Shown here: positions 6,503 to 7,168 of the stretch, in pieces
How the letters are laid out: each line of letters opens with the position of its first letter
How positions within the stretch are numbered: the stretch's first letter is position 1
Assembly: GCA_034668825.1 (NCBI GenBank)
Contig: JAXDOR010000061.1
Coordinates: 1-7,168 of the forward strand
DNA from: CANKHA01 sp034668825
GTDB lineage: Bacteria > Pseudomonadota > Alphaproteobacteria > Rhizobiales > Xanthobacteraceae
Length of the DNA stretch: 7,168 nucleotides
Direction: 5' to 3'
The notes under the pieces: generated by a model
Database searches by the model: none
Told to the model about the DNA's origin: nothing
Seen by the model: the letters and a program-made list of their open reading frames with translations, nothing else
Position numbers and translations under genes: made by a program

Positions 6503-6703
6503 GAGGCGATTAAACCGGACAGACATGAGACCTGACGCTTAGGCAAATGGTCGTCATTTAAGTCGGAGGCGCCACCCGCCGAGTCAGTTTTGCGGCGGCA
6601 GGCGTAGCTGCATACGGACGGCGCGGCATCCAAAATTCTCAATGCGCATATATTAATGACGAGAATGCATTTCCGACATGGCTCCCCTCTCCCTAGGTTT
6701 CGG

Positions 6704-6754
6704 GGGTCGCCAAGGGTGTTCGTACTTGGCGGAATGACCCGAAGCGAAAGCTTC
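6704..6754 (+). promoter_or_regulatory. Two adjoining hairpins in the leader of the 72-residue secreted protein gene
   Basis: The first hairpin pairs GGGTC (6704-6708) with GACCC (6736-6740) and GCCAAG (6709-6714) with CTTGGC (6725-6730), with a 5-nt bulge GGAAT and a 10-nt loop. The second starts at the very next base: GAAGC-GAAA-GCTTC (6741-6754), a stem capped by a GNRA tetraloop. The Shine-Dalgarno AGGAG follows at 6765-6769. The two stems could stack end to end. No T-run follows, so a terminator is unlikely; a transcript-stabilising or regulatory leader fits better. I do not recognise a known riboswitch. Confidence 0.45.
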
Positions 6755-6776
6755 AACTCGAACCAGGAGAAGTATC

Positions 6777-6995
6777 ATGATCAAAAAAATCATCCTTGCC
6801 GTGGCGCTTGCCGCTTCGGTCGCGACGCCGGCGCTTGCCGCCGTTGCTTCCACAAACCACCAGAAGCCGTGGGACGATGCGTCGCCATTCGTCCACAGAT
6901 CGTCTTTCGACGCGTACAAGAACGGGGTCTACGTCGGCTCCGATCCGGACCCGCGGATCCGCGAGCACCTGGAGCAGGATTACTCATCGAAGTGA
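6777..6995 (+). CDS. 72-residue secreted protein of unknown function
   Basis: ATG 6777 has AGGAG with a 7-nt spacer, a strong ribosome-binding site. Residues 1-21 form a signal peptide (MIKKIILAVALAASVATPALA), so the mature protein is about 51 residues. The mature part is polar (SSFDAYKNGVYVGSDPDP, then RIREHLEQDYSSK), has no Cys and shows no domain I know. YKNGVYVGSDPDP.IR resembles text in small hypothetical exported proteins of Bradyrhizobium-like bacteria, but I cannot name the family. It precedes rpoH on the same strand by 64 nt with a strong hairpin between, and could share a transcript with it. Confidence 0.85.
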   Translation: MIKKIILAVALAASVATPALAAVASTNHQKPWDDASPFVHRSSFDAYKNGVYVGSDPDPRIREHLEQDYSSK

Positions 6996-7012
6996 AGAAG
7001 CTAGCTAAAGTA

Positions 7013-7040
7013 GAGGGCCCCGACTTTGTCTGGGGCCCTC
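7013..7040 (+). terminator. Strong GC hairpin between the secreted protein gene and rpoH
   Basis: GAGGGCCCC (7013-7021) pairs perfectly with GGGGCCCTC (7032-7040). After one bulged T, GAC (7022-7024) pairs with GTC (7028-7030) around a TTT loop, giving 12 pairs. It starts 17 nt after the stop of the secreted protein and has no T-run after it. It could be the end of that gene's message, but only 19 nt remain before the rpoH ATG, too few for a promoter. So rpoH transcripts starting upstream of 7013 must carry it. Its 3' arm overlaps the next hairpin. Confidence 0.55.
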
Positions 7041-7052
7041 CAACTTGGAGGG
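7036..7052 (+). promoter_or_regulatory. Hairpin burying the rpoH ribosome-binding site
   Basis: CCCTCCA (7036-7042) pairs with TGGAGGG (7046-7052) around a 3-nt loop. GGAGGG (7047-7052), 7 nt before the rpoH ATG, is entirely inside the stem. Its 5' arm shares bases 7036-7040 with the preceding, longer hairpin, so only one of the two can form. The longer hairpin would leave the ribosome-binding site free. Pairing is seen directly; control of translation is inference. Confidence 0.5.
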
Positions 7053-7059
7053 CGCTGTT

Positions 7060-7168
7060 ATGGCCCGTACCTCGGCTTTGCCGATTCTAACGGCTGAATC
7101 CGGCCTTACCCGTTATCTCGAAGAGATCCGGCGGTTCCCGATGTTGGAACCGCAGCAGGAATACATGC
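7060..7168 (+). CDS. rpoH: RNA polymerase heat-shock sigma factor RpoH, N-terminus only
   Basis: Sigma-32 directs RNA polymerase to heat-shock promoters for chaperones and proteases. Only the first 36 codons are in the window. They read MARTSALPILTAESGLTRYL, then EEIRRFPMLEPQQEYM, the start of alphaproteobacterial RpoH including the conserved region 1.2 box (YLEEIRRFPMLEP.QEY). ATG 7060 has GGAGGG with a 7-nt spacer. Family members are about 290-300 residues, so most of the gene is to the right. The leader contains the two competing hairpins described above. In other bacteria, rpoH is a known target of translational heat control by mRNA structure, which makes them noteworthy. Confidence 0.95.
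   Translation, partial: MARTSALPILTAESGLTRYLEEIRRFPMLEPQQEYM

Larger units (their letters stand above)
6300..6776. other. Intergenic stretch without a convincing gene
   Basis: About 477 nt separate the ClpP-like gene from the 72-residue secreted protein gene, which diverge. It holds the tRNA-Gly fragment (6476-6502) and the two leader hairpins (6704-6754), described separately. Other items are a short inverted repeat TGACG/CGTCA at 6533-6537 and 6552-6556, and an AT-rich patch (TATATT, 6649-6654) that could be a -10 for the downstream gene but lacks a -35. GAGGAGG at 6343-6349 precedes a 10-codon frame at 6361-6393, which I do not accept as a gene. Confidence 0.6.

Noticed and set aside
6476..6579. 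Two-piece tmRNA or selenocysteine tRNA
   Set aside because: Discriminator T, no G-U pair at the third position, no tag reading frame, and no TCA anticodon arm; the 3' end fits tRNA-Gly instead.
6463..6756. 97-codon minus-strand frame
   Set aside because: It runs through the tRNA-Gly fragment and the leader hairpins, starts with a non-ATG codon without a ribosome-binding site, and has no recognisable features.
6656..7090. 144-codon plus-strand frame across the secreted protein gene
   Set aside because: It overlaps both the signal-peptide gene at 6777 and the rpoH start in another frame, and has Arg-rich shadow composition.

Overview
The window looks like chromosomal DNA of an alphaproteobacterium of the order Hyphomicrobiales, close to the Bradyrhizobium/Rhodopseudomonas/Xanthobacteraceae group. 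The evidence is a class I lysyl-tRNA synthetase, an RpoH N-terminus of the alphaproteobacterial type, a GC-rich palindromic intergenic repeat like those common in these genomes, and a possible GGAAC-type (EcfG) promoter. Genus assignment is inference from memory of these families; no search was run.

Layout. Positions 1-1291 (minus) hold the first ~430 codons of lysK, with a candidate sigma-70 promoter and a 91-bp three-hairpin repeat upstream. Positions 1447-2364 (minus) encode an exported family 3 solute-binding protein with no permease or ATPase beside it. It diverges from a 674-residue membrane glycosyltransferase (2448-4472, plus) that fuses an N-terminal MshEN/GspE-N-like domain to a processive GT2 catalytic domain. 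Next come a small secreted protein with a duplicated EKDDG...DAEGGGLK motif (4559-4927, plus) and a convergent hairpin. Two minus-strand genes follow: a SCO1/SenC copper chaperone (4979-5578) and, just upstream of it, a 54-residue single-span membrane protein (5604-5768). The next minus-strand gene is a secreted ClpP-fold-like protein (5865-6299).

Positions 6300-6776 contain no convincing gene. On the minus strand they hold a 27-nt fragment matching the 3' end of a tRNA-Gly, which could be an attachment-site scar. They also hold two stacked hairpins ahead of a 72-residue secreted protein (6777-6995, plus). The window ends with the first 36 codons of rpoH (7060 onward). The 64-nt gap before rpoH contains two overlapping, mutually exclusive hairpins, and the second one buries the rpoH Shine-Dalgarno sequence.

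How the genes work together. The window is not one pathway. It mixes housekeeping genes (lysK, SCO, rpoH) with envelope or export functions; four products carry predicted signal peptides, and two more are a membrane enzyme and a small membrane protein. The best candidates for something new are the rpoH leader switch, the duplicated-motif secreted protein, the MshEN-GT2/solute-binding divergent pair, and the tRNA-Gly scar beside rpoH.
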